This document shows, piece by piece, positions 6,289 to 6,322 of a DNA stretch of 6,322 bases. Every line of letters starts with the position of its first letter. Within the stretch, counting starts at the first letter, position 1. Source of the DNA: an uncultured Thermoanaerobacteraceae bacterium (GTDB lineage: Bacteria; Bacillota; DSM-12270; Thermacetogeniales; Thermacetogeniaceae); contig CALGIY010000099.1 of assembly GCA_937914965.1 (NCBI GenBank), positions 1 through 6,322 of the forward strand. The letters run 5' to 3'. The position numbers and the translations under genes were made by a program. The notes under the pieces were generated by a model. It did not search any database and was not told the DNA's origin. It worked only from the letters and a program-made list of their open reading frames with translations.

Positions 6289-6322
6289 ACGTTATTACCA
6301 GCATGTAGAGATTATCGAAATG
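6250..6322. repeat. Perfect 33-bp inverted repeat with 7-base loop at the window end
   Basis: Bases 6250-6282 and 6290-6322 are exact reverse complements, separated by GGCTGCA (6283-6289). The left arm is ordinary dapB coding sequence ([11 protein letters not shown] on the minus strand). The right arm is the same sequence inverted and stops only because the window stops, so the arms may be longer. It has no T-run and lies inside a gene, so it is not a terminator. A fold-back chimera from strand-displacement amplification, or an assembly end artefact, is the simplest reading. Confidence 0.95.

Noticed and set aside
6250..6322. The terminal palindrome as a terminator, CRISPR unit, origin or transposon end
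   Set aside because: There is one copy only, it lacks a U-tract, it lies inside dapB coding sequence, and the arms are an exact inverted duplication of that gene rather than an independent element.

Overview
The window reads as a fragment of a low-to-moderate GC, endospore-forming Firmicute. A Peptococcaceae / Desulfotomaculum-type clostridium is my best guess from protein resemblance and gene order; this is inference, not a database result. All recognisable genes lie on the minus strand. In transcription order (right to left) they are dapB (5' part missing), dpaA, dpaB, asd, dapA and rnj (ribonuclease J, 3' part missing). Strong AGGAGG-type ribosome sites, an intrinsic terminator and dipicolinate synthase (a spore-core metabolite enzyme) all support the Firmicute assignment.

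Layout. Bases 1-772 hold a GC-rich minus-strand reading frame that is open at both ends and encodes a charged, coiled-coil protein of unknown family. It looks foreign to the rest. Bases 772-2169 are RNase J, lost after codon 466 of about 555. Bases 2170-2312 are a regulatory gap with a good sigma-A-type promoter, then an intrinsic terminator, then the rnj ribosome site. Bases 2313-5833 carry dapA, asd, dpaB and dpaA with short gaps. Bases 5834-5910 carry a possible sigma-K-like promoter and the dpaA ribosome site. Bases 5911-6288 are the C-terminal half of dapB. The last 73 bases form a perfect 33-bp inverted repeat around a 7-base loop, made from dapB coding sequence folded back on itself.

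How the genes work together. Asd makes aspartate semialdehyde. DapA condenses it with pyruvate to hydroxy-tetrahydrodipicolinate (HTPA). HTPA then goes either to lysine and diaminopimelate through DapB, or to dipicolinic acid for the spore core through DpaA/DpaB. The cluster therefore holds the whole HTPA branch point. Its order matches the Bacillus subtilis spoVFA-spoVFB-asd-dapG-dapA-ymfA(rnjB) locus, but without an aspartokinase between asd and dapA and with dapB placed upstream.

The most important observation is about integrity. Both ends look chimeric: a mid-gene switch of sequence at about 772 and a fold-back hairpin at 6250-6322. This is the pattern expected of multiple-displacement-amplified (single-cell) or low-coverage assembled DNA. 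I found no convincing new biological system. The two items most worth following are the terminator inside the rnj leader and the identity of the coiled-coil fragment.
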